Assembly: GCA_937906455.1 (NCBI GenBank)
Contig: CALCYT010000015.1
Coordinates: forward strand, 1-7,071
Length of the DNA stretch: 7,071 nt
From: an uncultured Bacteroidales bacterium
GTDB lineage: Bacteria > Bacteroidota > Bacteroidia > Bacteroidales > F082
Direction of reading: 5' to 3'
The notes beneath the pieces were generated by a model, which was given only the letters and a program-made list of their open reading frames with translations, had not been told where the DNA came from and searched no databases. Made by a program: the position numbers and the translations under genes. Positions 1 to 5,482 of the stretch are shown here, in pieces; position 1 is the stretch's first letter, and the number at the start of each line of letters is the position of its first letter.

Positions 1-1
1 C

Positions 2-55
2 GAAAACCACCTTAACCTCAACTATCAGTGGTTCAAACTTCGGGACGCATTATAG
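2..55 (+). CDS. Possible 3' end of a convergent gene (partial at left edge)
   Basis: Reading from base 2, the + strand is open for 17 codons (ENHLNLNYQWFKLRDAL) and ends in TAG at 53-55. That TAG is also the first three bases of the 8-bp tandem array. The residue mix looks like an ordinary protein C-terminus and all minus frames here are closed. However, 17 codons prove little, and a second + frame is also open, to a TAA at 63-65. I do not recognise a family. If real, the gene converges on carbamate kinase and the array fills the whole space between the two stop codons. Confidence 0.3.
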   Translation, partial: ENHLNLNYQWFKLRDAL

Positions 56-356
56 AAGTTTATAAGATTAGAAGTTTAGAAGCTTAGAAGATTAGAAGTT
101 TAGAAGTTTAGAAGCTTAGAAGTTTATAAGATTAGAAGTTTAGAAGCTTAGAAGATTAGAAGTTTATAAGCTTAGAGGTTTAGAAGATTAGAAGTTTAGA
201 AGATTAGAAGTTTAGAAGATTAGAAGATTAGAAGTTTAGAAGATTAGAAATTCATAATCTCATAAGCTCATAATCTAATAATCTCATAATCTCATAATCT
301 CATAAGCTAATAAGCTCATAAGCTCCTAATCTAATAAGCTAATAAGCTCATAAGCT
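53..356. repeat. Tandem array of 38 x 8-bp units, two subfamilies in opposite sense
   Basis: The 304 bases divide into exactly 38 units of 8 bp with no insertion or deletion. Units 1-25 (53-252) follow TAGAAGNT, where N is T, C or A; rare variants are TATAAGNT, TAGAGGTT and TAGAAATT. Units 26-38 (253-356) follow CATAAKCT or AATAAKCT, where K is G or T. Read in reverse complement and rotated, the left unit is AANCTTCT, while the right unit rotates to AAKCTCAT. The halves are therefore roughly inverted copies, with a near-palindrome at 241-260. The first unit supplies a TAG for the possible left gene, and the last unit supplies two of the three bases of the arcC stop. There are no spacers, so it is not a CRISPR. 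A role as bidirectional terminator or fold-back 3' UTR is inference. Confidence 0.95.
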
Positions 357-1293
357 ATTTTATGATTCTCGTTCCTGCATCAGGGTTTCCGAGGCTCATG
401 GCGTCGGTGATGACAGCATCATGGCCTGTTGCTTCGACGAATTTTACGGCCGCGCGCATCTTCGGTGCCATCGAGCCTTCCGTAAACTGCCCTTCCTCAA
501 GGTATTTCTTGGCTTCAGCCACAGTGATTCTGCCGAGAGCCTGCTCGTTTTCCTTGCGGAAGTTGATATAAGCCTGCGGAACGTCGGTCAGGATGTAGAA
601 CTCATCGGCTTTCACCTGCACTGCAGCCAGCGACGATGCGAGGTCTTTGTCGATAACGGCCTCAACGCCGACGTAGTAACCGTCTTTCTCAACCACAGGT
701 ATGCCGCCGCCACCAACAGTGACCACGATATTACCGCCTCTTGCAAGCTGTTCGACAAGTTCAATATTATTGATTTCCAATGGCTTTGGCGATGCCACAA
801 CCTTACGCCAGCCTCTACCCTTCGGGTCTTCCCTGAAGATGGCACCGGTGGCGGCGGCATATTCCTCGGCCTCTTCCCTATCATAATAAGGTCCCACCGG
901 CTTTGTCGGATTTTTGAACATCGGGTCGTTGCCGTCAACAAGCACACGGGTCACCAAAGTGACAATATTGTTTTTAAAGCCATGTCTTGACAACACCTTG
1001 CGGAAGCCCGTCTCAATCATATAACCGATTGAGCCCTGAGTCTCGGAGACGCAGAAATCCATTGGCATTAACTGCACGTCAAACACCTTGGCACCGGCCT
1101 CGTGCTGAAGCATCACATTGCCGACTTGCGGACCGTTGCCGTGGCCGATAATCAAATTGTCGCCTCTGTTTATGAAGCTCATCAACGCCTCACATGTCTC
1201 TGTTACATTGTCAATCTGTTCGCTGTAAGTTCCTTTCTGATTGCTCCTCAACAAAGCGTTTCCACCAAGAGCAACAACAACTAATTTACTCAT
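355..1293 (-). CDS. arcC: Carbamate kinase
   Basis: This cytoplasmic amino-acid-kinase-family enzyme catalyses carbamoyl phosphate + ADP to ATP + carbamate. It is the ATP-yielding last step of arginine/citrulline, agmatine or allantoin fermentation. The 312 residues match the usual length of about 310. Visible motifs are GGNAL (10-14), GHGNGPQVG (50-58) for phosphate and nucleotide binding, VTVGGGGIPV (191-200), DKD (215-217), LTDV (235-238) and GSMAPKM (273-279). I chose ATG at 1293 over the one at 1317 because the conserved protein starts with MSKLVVVALGGN and an AAGGA sits just upstream. The gene follows the EamA-like gene by 25 nt and probably shares its promoter at 1683-1690. No arginine deiminase or carbamoyltransferase gene is in the window, so the pathway is unclear. 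Its TAG stop overlaps the last unit of the tandem array. Confidence 0.95.
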   Translation of the reverse strand: MSKLVVVALGGNALLRSNQKGTYSEQIDNVTETCEALMSFINRGDNLIIGHGNGPQVGNVMLQHEAGAKVFDVQLMPMDFCVSETQGSIGYMIETGFRKVLSRHGFKNNIVTLVTRVLVDGNDPMFKNPTKPVGPYYDREEAEEYAAATGAIFREDPKGRGWRKVVASPKPLEINNIELVEQLARGGNIVVTVGGGGIPVVEKDGYYVGVEAVIDKDLASSLAAVQVKADEFYILTDVPQAYINFRKENEQALGRITVAEAKKYLEEGQFTEGSMAPKMRAAVKFVEATGHDAVITDAMSLGNPDAGTRIIK

Positions 1294-1318
1294 TTCCTTA
1301 TTATTAAATATTATCAAA

Positions 1319-1669
1319 CTACCGTGCTATCATCCCGACTCCGAGCATTACGAAGAACACTCCCGCCCATCTGACGAATGGGATGGCTTCCCCGAGGAAA
1401 AACATCGCGAGAAGCATTGTGAAGACATAACTGATGCTCGTCAGCGGATAAATGACCGACAACTCGTAGTTTTTCAGCATGAACATGTATATCACCATGC
1501 CGATAATGTACAGAATCAACGCAAGACCGAGCTGCCAGTTCAGTAAACTCCTGAAAAAAGCCCACGACATGCTGTAATCAACCACCCTGTCCATGCCCAA
1601 TTTCATGAAATATTGGGCGACGGCAAGGAACGCCGATTGTACTACCGCTGTGATTATCAGTTTGAACAT
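1319..1669 (-). CDS. EamA-like / small-multidrug-resistance-like four-helix membrane protein
   Basis: This small integral membrane protein of 116 residues has four predicted helices, at about 3-22, 45-65, 72-92 and 98-115. Helix 3 begins with YPLTSISYVFTMLLA and is followed by FLGE, the signature of half-size EamA/DMT-superfamily proteins; ArnE/ArnF-type flippase subunits and SMR pumps are relatives. Such proteins act as dimers, exporting small molecules or flipping lipid-linked sugars. The substrate cannot be told from the sequence. ATG at 1669 is the natural start, 14 nt from a Bacteroidetes -7 box (TACCTTTG, 1683-1690), which implies a short leader with no Shine-Dalgarno. It is followed by arcC after 25 nt, so the two are probably co-transcribed. 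I see no functional link between them beyond position. Confidence 0.75.
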   Translation of the reverse strand: MFKLIITAVVQSAFLAVAQYFMKLGMDRVVDYSMSWAFFRSLLNWQLGLALILYIIGMVIYMFMLKNYELSVIYPLTSISYVFTMLLAMFFLGEAIPFVRWAGVFFVMLGVGMIAR

Positions 1670-1682
1670 TTAAAATTTTTTG

Positions 1683-1690
1683 CAAAGGTA
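1683..1690 (-). promoter_or_regulatory. Bacteroidetes-type -7 promoter element upstream of the EamA-like gene
   Basis: Read on the minus strand, the bases are TACCTTTG, a perfect match to TAnnTTTG of the primary sigma factor of Bacteroidetes. A TTTG lies upstream at 1707-1710, but with a 16-nt gap rather than the usual 19-21, so the -33 box is weak or absent. The element lies in the 31-nt gap after trmN6 and should start transcription of the EamA-like gene and arcC. Confidence 0.6.
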
Positions 1691-1700
1691 CGACTTTTTT

Positions 1701-2411
1701 TCAATCCAAATAAAAATCTTTTAAAAACTCTTTGTATTCATTTGTAAAAGAATGGTCGGGATTTCTCAAGACAAAAGTTTCACTTTCAACGCTATCAACT
1801 TGATTTACAGTAAGTTGCATATTTATTCTGTTTGATGCCTTGCCTTCTATAGGCACAATCTTCATCTCTTTTTTCAGGTAAAACCCATGATTTGCGGCAT
1901 CTTTCAAGAAGGTCTTAGATTCGAGTGCCGGAAGCACTATGAAAAAACGGCCATCAGGCTTGAGCAAGCTCTTAACAGAAATTATCAAATCATTGTAACT
2001 CAATGTGTTAGTGTGACGCGCCAGACCTTTTTTCTCTTTTTCAGGGACGTTGTCGCCAAAGAAAAACGGCGGATTCGACACTATCAAATCGTATTTTTTG
2101 CCACAAGTCAGGGTATAGTGCCTGATATCGTCATTTATTGCGCAAAGCTGTGATTTCCACGCCGAATTACCGAAATTTTGCGCCGCTTCCTCATAGGAAT
2201 CACGGTCTATCTCCACTGCGTCGGCACTTTTTATGCCTTTCTGGGCAAGCATGAGGGGAATGAGTCCGCAGCCCGTCCCGATGTCCAAAACATCATTATT
2301 ATCAGAGACTTCAACCCAACGGGCGAGCAAAATCGCATCCGTCCCAATCTTCATGGTCGAGCGATGGTGAAACAGGGCAAATTTCTTGAAGAAAAACGGG
2401 CGCTGATCCAT
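1701..2411 (-). CDS. trmN6: tRNA1(Val) (adenine(37)-N6)-methyltransferase, TrmN6/YfiC type
   Basis: This SAM-dependent class I methyltransferase is predicted to form m6A at position 37, next to the anticodon, of tRNA1(Val). The 236 residues match the family's usual length. The start reads MDQRPFFFKKFALFHHRSTM, and the KIGTDAILLARW segment (21-32) is typical. The SAM-binding glycine loop VLDIGTGCG is at 41-49, with the acidic residue after strand 2 in VEID (66-69). The catalytic NPPF motif is at 113-116 and is followed by FFGDNVPEKEKKGLARH. ATG at 2411 lies 2 nt after the rimM stop, so the two are almost certainly translated from one mRNA and both serve the translation machinery. No Shine-Dalgarno is visible, so re-initiation after rimM is likely. 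The family assignment is firm; the exact tRNA target is inferred from E. coli YfiC. Confidence 0.9.
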   Translation of the reverse strand: MDQRPFFFKKFALFHHRSTMKIGTDAILLARWVEVSDNNDVLDIGTGCGLIPLMLAQKGIKSADAVEIDRDSYEEAAQNFGNSAWKSQLCAINDDIRHYTLTCGKKYDLIVSNPPFFFGDNVPEKEKKGLARHTNTLSYNDLIISVKSLLKPDGRFFIVLPALESKTFLKDAANHGFYLKKEMKIVPIEGKASNRINMQLTVNQVDSVESETFVLRNPDHSFTNEYKEFLKDFYLD

Positions 2412-2413
2412 AT

Positions 2414-2941
2414 TTACATGTTGAGATACATATCTATCAAGCCTTCAGGAGCATTGATATTCAATGTTTTAGCTTTTTTATCCACCTTCTGGATGATATC
2501 ATCGTGAATCGGGATGAGGATTTCTTTGCCATCTTTCATCACCTGTATGACGGCCTGCGTCGGGTATTCCAACACATCGGAGATGGCACCTATTTCACCT
2601 TTAGTGGCATCGATGAGCTTGAAACCGATAATTTCCTTATAATAAAACTCGTCGTCGTCAAGCTCCGGCATCATCTCATTCGGCAAAAACACAGCCTTAC
2701 CCATAAACGACACCGCCTGTTCGATTGTTTTCAAATCTTGAAACAAAACAAACATTTTATCTCCACTAATCTTTTGATATTCAATAAAATATGGAATAAG
2801 ATTACCTTTATCCTCAATCAGGAGATAACGTAAATCCTTGAAATCAGCGGGATTTGCTACATCGAGTTTGATGGTCAGCTCGCCTTTCAAACCGTGTGTT
2901 TTGGTGATTTTACCGAAGAAAAAGCAGTCGTTTGTGGTCAT
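2414..2941 (-). CDS. rimM: 16S rRNA processing / ribosome maturation factor RimM
   Basis: RimM binds ribosomal protein S19 and helps the 3' (head) domain of the 30S subunit mature. The 175 residues are the usual size. The N-terminal RimM beta-barrel (about 7-88) carries FFFGKITKTHGLKGEL, the family's opening signature, and DLRYLLIE. The C-terminal PRC-barrel (about 96-172) carries EFYYKEIIGF and ILIPIHDDIIQKVD, ending in the usual GLIDMYL. ATG at 2941 starts just before the conserved motif. Upstream, 30 nt separate it from the permease stop; this gap holds a short 7-bp repeat and no TAnnTTTG box, so it may be read from the permease promoter. Downstream it is 2 nt from trmN6. In many other bacteria rimM lies with trmD and rpsP; that arrangement is not seen here. 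Confidence 0.95.
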   Translation of the reverse strand: MTTNDCFFFGKITKTHGLKGELTIKLDVANPADFKDLRYLLIEDKGNLIPYFIEYQKISGDKMFVLFQDLKTIEQAVSFMGKAVFLPNEMMPELDDDEFYYKEIIGFKLIDATKGEIGAISDVLEYPTQAVIQVMKDGKEILIPIHDDIIQKVDKKAKTLNINAPEGLIDMYLNM

Positions 2942-2948
2942 ATTTTTT

Positions 2949-2969
2949 AGAAGTTAGAAGTCAGAATGT
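2949..2969. repeat. Three 7-bp direct repeats in the permease-rimM gap
   Basis: AGAAGTT, AGAAGTC and AGAATGT follow each other and fill most of the 30-nt gap between the permease stop and the rimM start. The core GAAGTT is the same as in the left half of the large array at 53-252. It is short and imperfect, so chance is possible, but it sits directly after a minus-strand stop like the other arrays. Confidence 0.6.
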
Positions 2970-2971
2970 TT

Positions 2972-3817
2972 TTATATACCGATTAATAATCCGATTGTTC
3001 CTATTGCCGCTCCAAGGATTATTTTCATCCCTTTTGAGAGCAGGAACGCCTTGCGTGACTCGGCGAGCAGCGGCAATGCGCCGTGTCCGTCCTGGACGAT
3101 GGAGTTCGCGAGCAAAATACAGAGCGGAATAGTGCCGTTTGAAAACAATAGCACAAACACTAAATGCGGTCCCGACTGCGGGATTATCCCTATCAGCAAC
3201 GCCAAAAGCAGTACAATATATAAGTTATCACTCACAAATCCTTGAATATCAATATAATTTTCAAGAATTGTGATTATCAGAATCACGCTGAAACTCCACA
3301 AGAAAATCTTCGGAAGATGCACTTTTATGACGTGATTCCAAACGTGTTCCTTCAGAAAATGCCCATGATTATGGTTATGACATTCAGGCTCGTCGTGCAA
3401 GGGGAACTCCTTTTCCGACAGCCCTATGTATTTGTCTTTCATCGTCATTTGCAGTACAGCTCCCACCGCAATGGCCACGACAAACAATATCAATATGATT
3501 TTCAACGCATTAGCCGGAAATAACGAGAACATGAAAAACACCTCGTCGCCTGCCGTGGCTATCAGGGCAGCCATAAGAGCCGGAAAATTCACAACCCGAT
3601 GGACATACAACGAAACCATGGTGTATGTGCCGAGACATCCCGGTATCACGCCCATCAACGCACCTATTAATATTTGCGCCCAAGGAGATGTCTGCAACTT
3701 GCTTGACCACAGCCCGTCGGTCTTCACGTTGATAAATTCAATGACAATCATCATCCCGATGACAAAGGCTGTTATCGTAAGTGTCTGTTGCAGAATACTA
3801 TACAATTGTTCCAGCAT
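2972..3817 (-). CDS. Putative heavy-metal exporter-like permease (ArsP_2 / putative manganese transporter family)
   Basis: This 281-residue inner-membrane protein resembles the Pfam family called putative 10TM heavy-metal exporter. About eight to ten hydrophobic segments lie in two halves. Each half carries a related motif: IPGCLGTYTMVSLYVHRV with ATAGDE (about 58-92) and IPQSGPHLVFVLLFSNG with VQDGHGALPLLAE (about 212-253). This is the internal duplication expected of a transporter. Between them lies a soluble His-rich stretch, HDEPECHNHNHGH (141-153), a likely metal-binding loop. Substrate and direction are not established by sequence. ATG at 3817 is preferred over TTG at 3838 because the TTG lies inside the -7 box (3836-3843) and would not be transcribed. 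Upstream is a hairpin that probably ends hsp20 transcription; rimM follows after 30 nt. Confidence 0.8.
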   Translation of the reverse strand: MLEQLYSILQQTLTITAFVIGMMIVIEFINVKTDGLWSSKLQTSPWAQILIGALMGVIPGCLGTYTMVSLYVHRVVNFPALMAALIATAGDEVFFMFSLFPANALKIILILFVVAIAVGAVLQMTMKDKYIGLSEKEFPLHDEPECHNHNHGHFLKEHVWNHVIKVHLPKIFLWSFSVILIITILENYIDIQGFVSDNLYIVLLLALLIGIIPQSGPHLVFVLLFSNGTIPLCILLANSIVQDGHGALPLLAESRKAFLLSKGMKIILGAAIGTIGLLIGI

Positions 3818-3835
3818 CGTTTTTAAATTTTGCTG

Positions 3836-3843
3836 CAAAGATA
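3836..3843 (-). promoter_or_regulatory. -7 promoter element of the permease (and probably rimM-trmN6)
   Basis: The minus strand reads TATCTTTG followed by CA, a perfect TAnnTTTG box. The usual upstream TTTG at about -33 would fall within the inverted 8-bp array and is not present. Transcription should begin about 12-16 nt before the ATG at 3817. This box decides the start codon of the permease. Confidence 0.65.
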
Positions 3844-3844
3844 C

Positions 3845-3927
3845 AAAAAAAGTTAGTCAGTTGGTCAGTTAATCAGTTGTTCAGTTAAATTAACTGACTA
3901 ACTGACCAACTGACTAACTGATCAACT
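3845..3927 (-). terminator. Long hairpin plus T-tract, probable intrinsic terminator of hsp20
   Basis: Bases 3851-3888 and 3890-3927 pair as 38-base arms about a single central base (3889). I count 31 Watson-Crick pairs, with the innermost 7 (CAGTTAA/TTAACTG) perfect. On the minus strand the hairpin runs directly into seven T residues (3851-3845), as an intrinsic terminator would, 17 nt past the hsp20 stop. The stem is much longer than usual because it is built from tandem 8-bp units. The permease -7 box starts one base after the T-tract. Confidence 0.6.
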
Positions 3928-3939
3928 GGCTGACTGACT
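3851..3939. repeat. Inverted array of 8-bp units (AGTTNNTC x5, then AACTGANN x6)
   Basis: Five units at 3851-3890 follow AGTTNNTC; the fifth is AGTTAAAT. After one base (3891) six units at 3892-3939 follow AACTGANN, which is the reverse complement of the left unit after rotation. The phase is kept inside each half. The two-base variable slot differs from unit to unit while the rest is nearly constant. The array begins within five bases of the hsp20 stop (3945-3947) and forms the hairpin annotated as a terminator. Confidence 0.9.
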
Positions 3940-3944
3940 GTAGA

Positions 3945-4367
3945 TTAAAGAACGTCTATGTTCTTTGAAATCTTCATCTCTTTCTTTGTTTTCTTAGGCA
4001 GTACGACGGTCAGGATGCCGTGTTCGACCTTAGCTGAGATGTTGTCCTTATCGACATCCTCAGGCAGCGAATAGTTCTGTTCGTAGTTTGTGTAAGAGAA
4101 CTCGCGGCGCAGATAATGGTGTTTGCGGTCTTCGTCCTTGTGTTCTGTCTTGTTTTCGATGGCGATGTTAAGATTGCCGTCCTCGTTGATGTTCACACGG
4201 CAGAACTCTTTTCTGATGCCCGGGGCTGCAAGCTCCATGGTGTAGGCTTTTTCGTCCTCTTTCACATTGACTGCCGGTGCTGTTGTATTGGCACGAGGCA
4301 TTAAATCACTGTCGAAGAATTCATCGAATACTGTTGGAAACCAACTGTTTTTAAATACTGGTAACAT
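3945..4367 (-). CDS. Small heat-shock protein, Hsp20/alpha-crystallin family
   Basis: This ATP-independent holdase keeps unfolding proteins soluble in the cytoplasm and assembles into oligomers. The 140 residues match bacterial Hsp20 size. The N-terminal arm (1-28) has WFPTVFDEFFDSDL, typical of Bacteroidetes members. The alpha-crystallin domain spans about 29-125 and includes YTMELAAPGIRKE and the conserved AKVEHGILTVVLPK (112-125). The tail carries I-D-V (137-139), equivalent to the I-X-I/V motif that docks neighbouring subunits. ATG at 4367 has an unusually strong Shine-Dalgarno, GGAGG (4376-4380), about 8 nt upstream. No perfect -7 box lies close by; the nearest good one is about 250 nt away (4624-4654). 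The stop is followed within five bases by the inverted 8-bp array. Confidence 0.93.
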   Translation of the reverse strand: MLPVFKNSWFPTVFDEFFDSDLMPRANTTAPAVNVKEDEKAYTMELAAPGIRKEFCRVNINEDGNLNIAIENKTEHKDEDRKHHYLRREFSYTNYEQNYSLPEDVDKDNISAKVEHGILTVVLPKKTKKEMKISKNIDVL

Positions 4368-4375
4368 AATTTATA

Positions 4376-4380
4376 CCTCC
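4376..4380 (-). promoter_or_regulatory. Strong Shine-Dalgarno (GGAGG) of hsp20
   Basis: The minus strand reads GGAGG eight bases before the ATG. Other genes in the window have only weak purine tracts or none, as is normal in Bacteroidetes, where most initiation does not depend on this pairing. The exception may reflect high expression or a regulated leader. Confidence 0.6.
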
Positions 4381-4418
4381 ATAATTTTGTTAAACATTAC
4401 TTTGAATTTTTCAAATCT

Positions 4419-4605
4419 TTAATTGTTTTTTCTTGCCTCTGCTTTCGCATCGGCTTTCGACAGAAACAATATCAAATTATGTACCAGAGGGAAATAACAG
4501 ACAAAATGGCAGGAATAGTGACAAATTGACACCACATCTACGTCAAGGATTACATTAGTTCCCCGCAGTTCGGTGATCTTATCTTCGATCTGCTCGTTTT
4601 TTCAT
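4419..4605 (-). pseudogene. Probable remnant of a second ORF6N-domain gene
   Basis: On the minus strand a frame open to TAA at 4419-4421 encodes NEQIEDKITELRGTN then VILDVDVVSI. This resembles the start of ORF6N proteins (KI.ELRG..VILD.DVA.IYGV) and the intact neighbour (IQQKIYELNGKKVMFDSYLAAIYGV). An ATG at 4605-4603 is one base out of frame: it is followed by six A residues, and five would restore M-K-N-E-Q. After about 27 residues similarity stops; the rest, ending KADAKAEARKNN, is not recognised. A promoter-like TTTG-N19-TGGTTTTG lies just upstream. This looks like a degraded tandem paralogue, but the recognisable part is short, so I am only moderately convinced. Confidence 0.4.
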
Positions 4606-4623
4606 ATTGAACGAATTAAAGTG

Positions 4624-4654
4624 CAAAACCACAAAATTTATCCAATCCGTCAAA
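4624..4654 (-). promoter_or_regulatory. Bacteroidetes-like promoter (TTTG-N19-TGGTTTTG) upstream of the ORF6N remnant
   Basis: The minus strand has TTTG at 4654-4651, a spacer of exactly 19 nt, then TGGTTTTG at 4631-4624. The last differs from TAnnTTTG at one consensus base. It sits about 20 nt before the out-of-frame ATG of the ORF6N remnant. If active today it could transcribe hsp20 with a leader of roughly 250 nt. Confidence 0.4.
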
Positions 4655-4712
4655 CATTATGACTGGGTTTTTATTTCGGGCAGGATTGACAAAATTTACA
4701 GGATTAATTTTT

Positions 4713-4767
4713 ACAAAAATCACAAATATTTATCAAAAACTATAAAAAAATCAGATATTTTGTGATT
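4713..4767 (-). terminator. Possible terminator of the ORF6N gene
   Basis: Minus-strand AATCACAAA (4767-4759) pairs perfectly with the segment at 4726-4718. A few further A-T pairs extend the stem with a bulge, and a short T run (4719-4715) follows. It lies about 90 nt past the ORF6N stop. The stem is AT-rich and the loop large, so it is weak evidence. Confidence 0.35.
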
Positions 4768-4853
4768 ATTTCACAGTTTTTGATTTTTTTGCAGCGAAAT
4801 TTTAATAATTATGGAAAGGAAAATAACGATGGCGGGAGTTCTCATTAACTTAT

Positions 4854-5459
4854 TCATTGTCTATAACCAATTTGTCTTCTGTTTGTCAATGCTTTCTGAT
4901 CGTTTTTGAGTTCCGAAAGGGCTATACTAATCGCATCTAATTGTGCCTGATAGTCCTCATTAATATCATTTTGGTCTTCAAGGATTTCCTCAATATAGTT
5001 TTTTATTTCACCTATTTCTTTATGCAGCTTTTGATAATTGTCCGCAATATATTGTGCAAGGCTCCTCATGGCAACAAAAGCCCTCATTATCTTGATGTTT
5101 TTATCTATTGCTATATCTGAATTAAGGATAGAACTCAGCATCGCTACTCCAAGTTCTGTAAAAGCATAAGAATTATATCGGCGACCGCCCCAACTTGAGG
5201 TCGCAATTTGCGTCCTCAAGTTTATATTTTCTTCATTATCAGGATGTTGCAATAAACACTGGTTTTTCACTGCCAACTTTCTCTCCTGTGATGTAACTTC
5301 TAACATAAAATCGCTCGGAAAGCGACGGATGTTTCTTCTCACAGCTTCTTTAAGACGCTTGGTCTCAACTCCGTAAATTGCAGCCAAATAACTATCAAAC
5401 ATCACTTTTTTCCCATTTAATTCGTAAATCTTTTGTTGTATAAGTTCTATTTCATTCAT
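4854..5459 (-). CDS. ORF6N-domain DNA-binding protein (KilA-N-like)
   Basis: ORF6N domains occur in phage, plasmid and bacterial proteins thought to bind DNA; the target here is unknown. The 201-residue protein begins MNEIELIQQKIYELNGKKVM. The ORF6N domain covers about 9-60: FDSYLAAIYGV, then RLKEAVRRNIRRFPSDFMLEV and the E of TSQER. The family's central GGRRYNSYAFTE (91-102), GVAMLSSILNS (104-114) and IMRAFVAMR (124-132) follow. Residues 140-190 are charged and heptad-like, a probable coiled coil for oligomerisation. ATG at 5459 is preferred over 5501 because a -7 box (5475-5482) lies between them. The gene is divergent from the decayed abiE pair, whose missing antitoxin N-terminus would have lain where this gene's upstream region now is. 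I infer that a rearrangement joined the two. Confidence 0.85.
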   Translation of the reverse strand: MNEIELIQQKIYELNGKKVMFDSYLAAIYGVETKRLKEAVRRNIRRFPSDFMLEVTSQERKLAVKNQCLLQHPDNEENINLRTQIATSSWGGRRYNSYAFTELGVAMLSSILNSDIAIDKNIKIMRAFVAMRSLAQYIADNYQKLHKEIGEIKNYIEEILEDQNDINEDYQAQLDAISIALSELKNDQKALTNRRQIGYRQ

Positions 5460-5474
5460 AACTAAAATTTTCTG

Positions 5475-5482
5475 CAAACTTA
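5475..5482 (-). promoter_or_regulatory. -7 promoter element of the ORF6N gene
   Basis: The minus strand reads TAAGTTTG followed by CA, a perfect TAnnTTTG box 15 nt before the ATG at 5459. Upstream TTTG copies exist but none has the usual 19-21 nt spacing. The box supports the downstream start codon. Confidence 0.55.

Larger units (their letters stand above)
4368..4853. other. 486-nt AT-rich spacer between the ORF6N gene and hsp20
   Basis: No intact gene is visible on either strand. Going right to left it holds an AT-rich inverted-repeat cluster (4713-4784) that may end transcription of the ORF6N gene, then a GGATT-containing low-complexity tract (4681-4710), a promoter-like pair of boxes (4624-4654), an ORF6N-like broken reading frame (4419-4605) and the hsp20 ribosome binding site. 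A 32-codon + strand ORF starting at 4811 has no supporting features. Confidence 0.6.

Noticed and set aside
5..33. AACCAC/GTGGTT 6-bp inverted repeat as a terminator
   Set aside because: The stem is short, the loop is 17 nt and there is no T-tract. It lies in a possible coding frame.
53..356. CRISPR array or coding repeat protein
   Set aside because: There are no spacers and no 23-40 bp repeats. Period 8 is not a multiple of 3, and the left units bring TAG stops into every + frame.
421..990. 189-codon + strand open frame opposite carbamate kinase
   Set aside because: It is antisense to an unmistakable arcC and has no family motifs. The same holds for the other long frames opposite or shifted from real genes.
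1294..1317. ATG at 1317 as the arcC start
   Set aside because: It adds eight residues not typical of carbamate kinases and would nearly abut the preceding gene. ATG at 1293 has a purine tract upstream and the conserved MSKLVVVALGGN start.
3818..3838. TTG start at 3838 for the permease
   Set aside because: The TTG lies inside the TATCTTTG promoter box, so it would be upstream of the transcript. ATG at 3817 is adequate.
4368..4853. tRNA or other structured RNA gene in the largest spacer
   Set aside because: No cloverleaf, TTCGA-type T-loop or known riboswitch core was found by eye.
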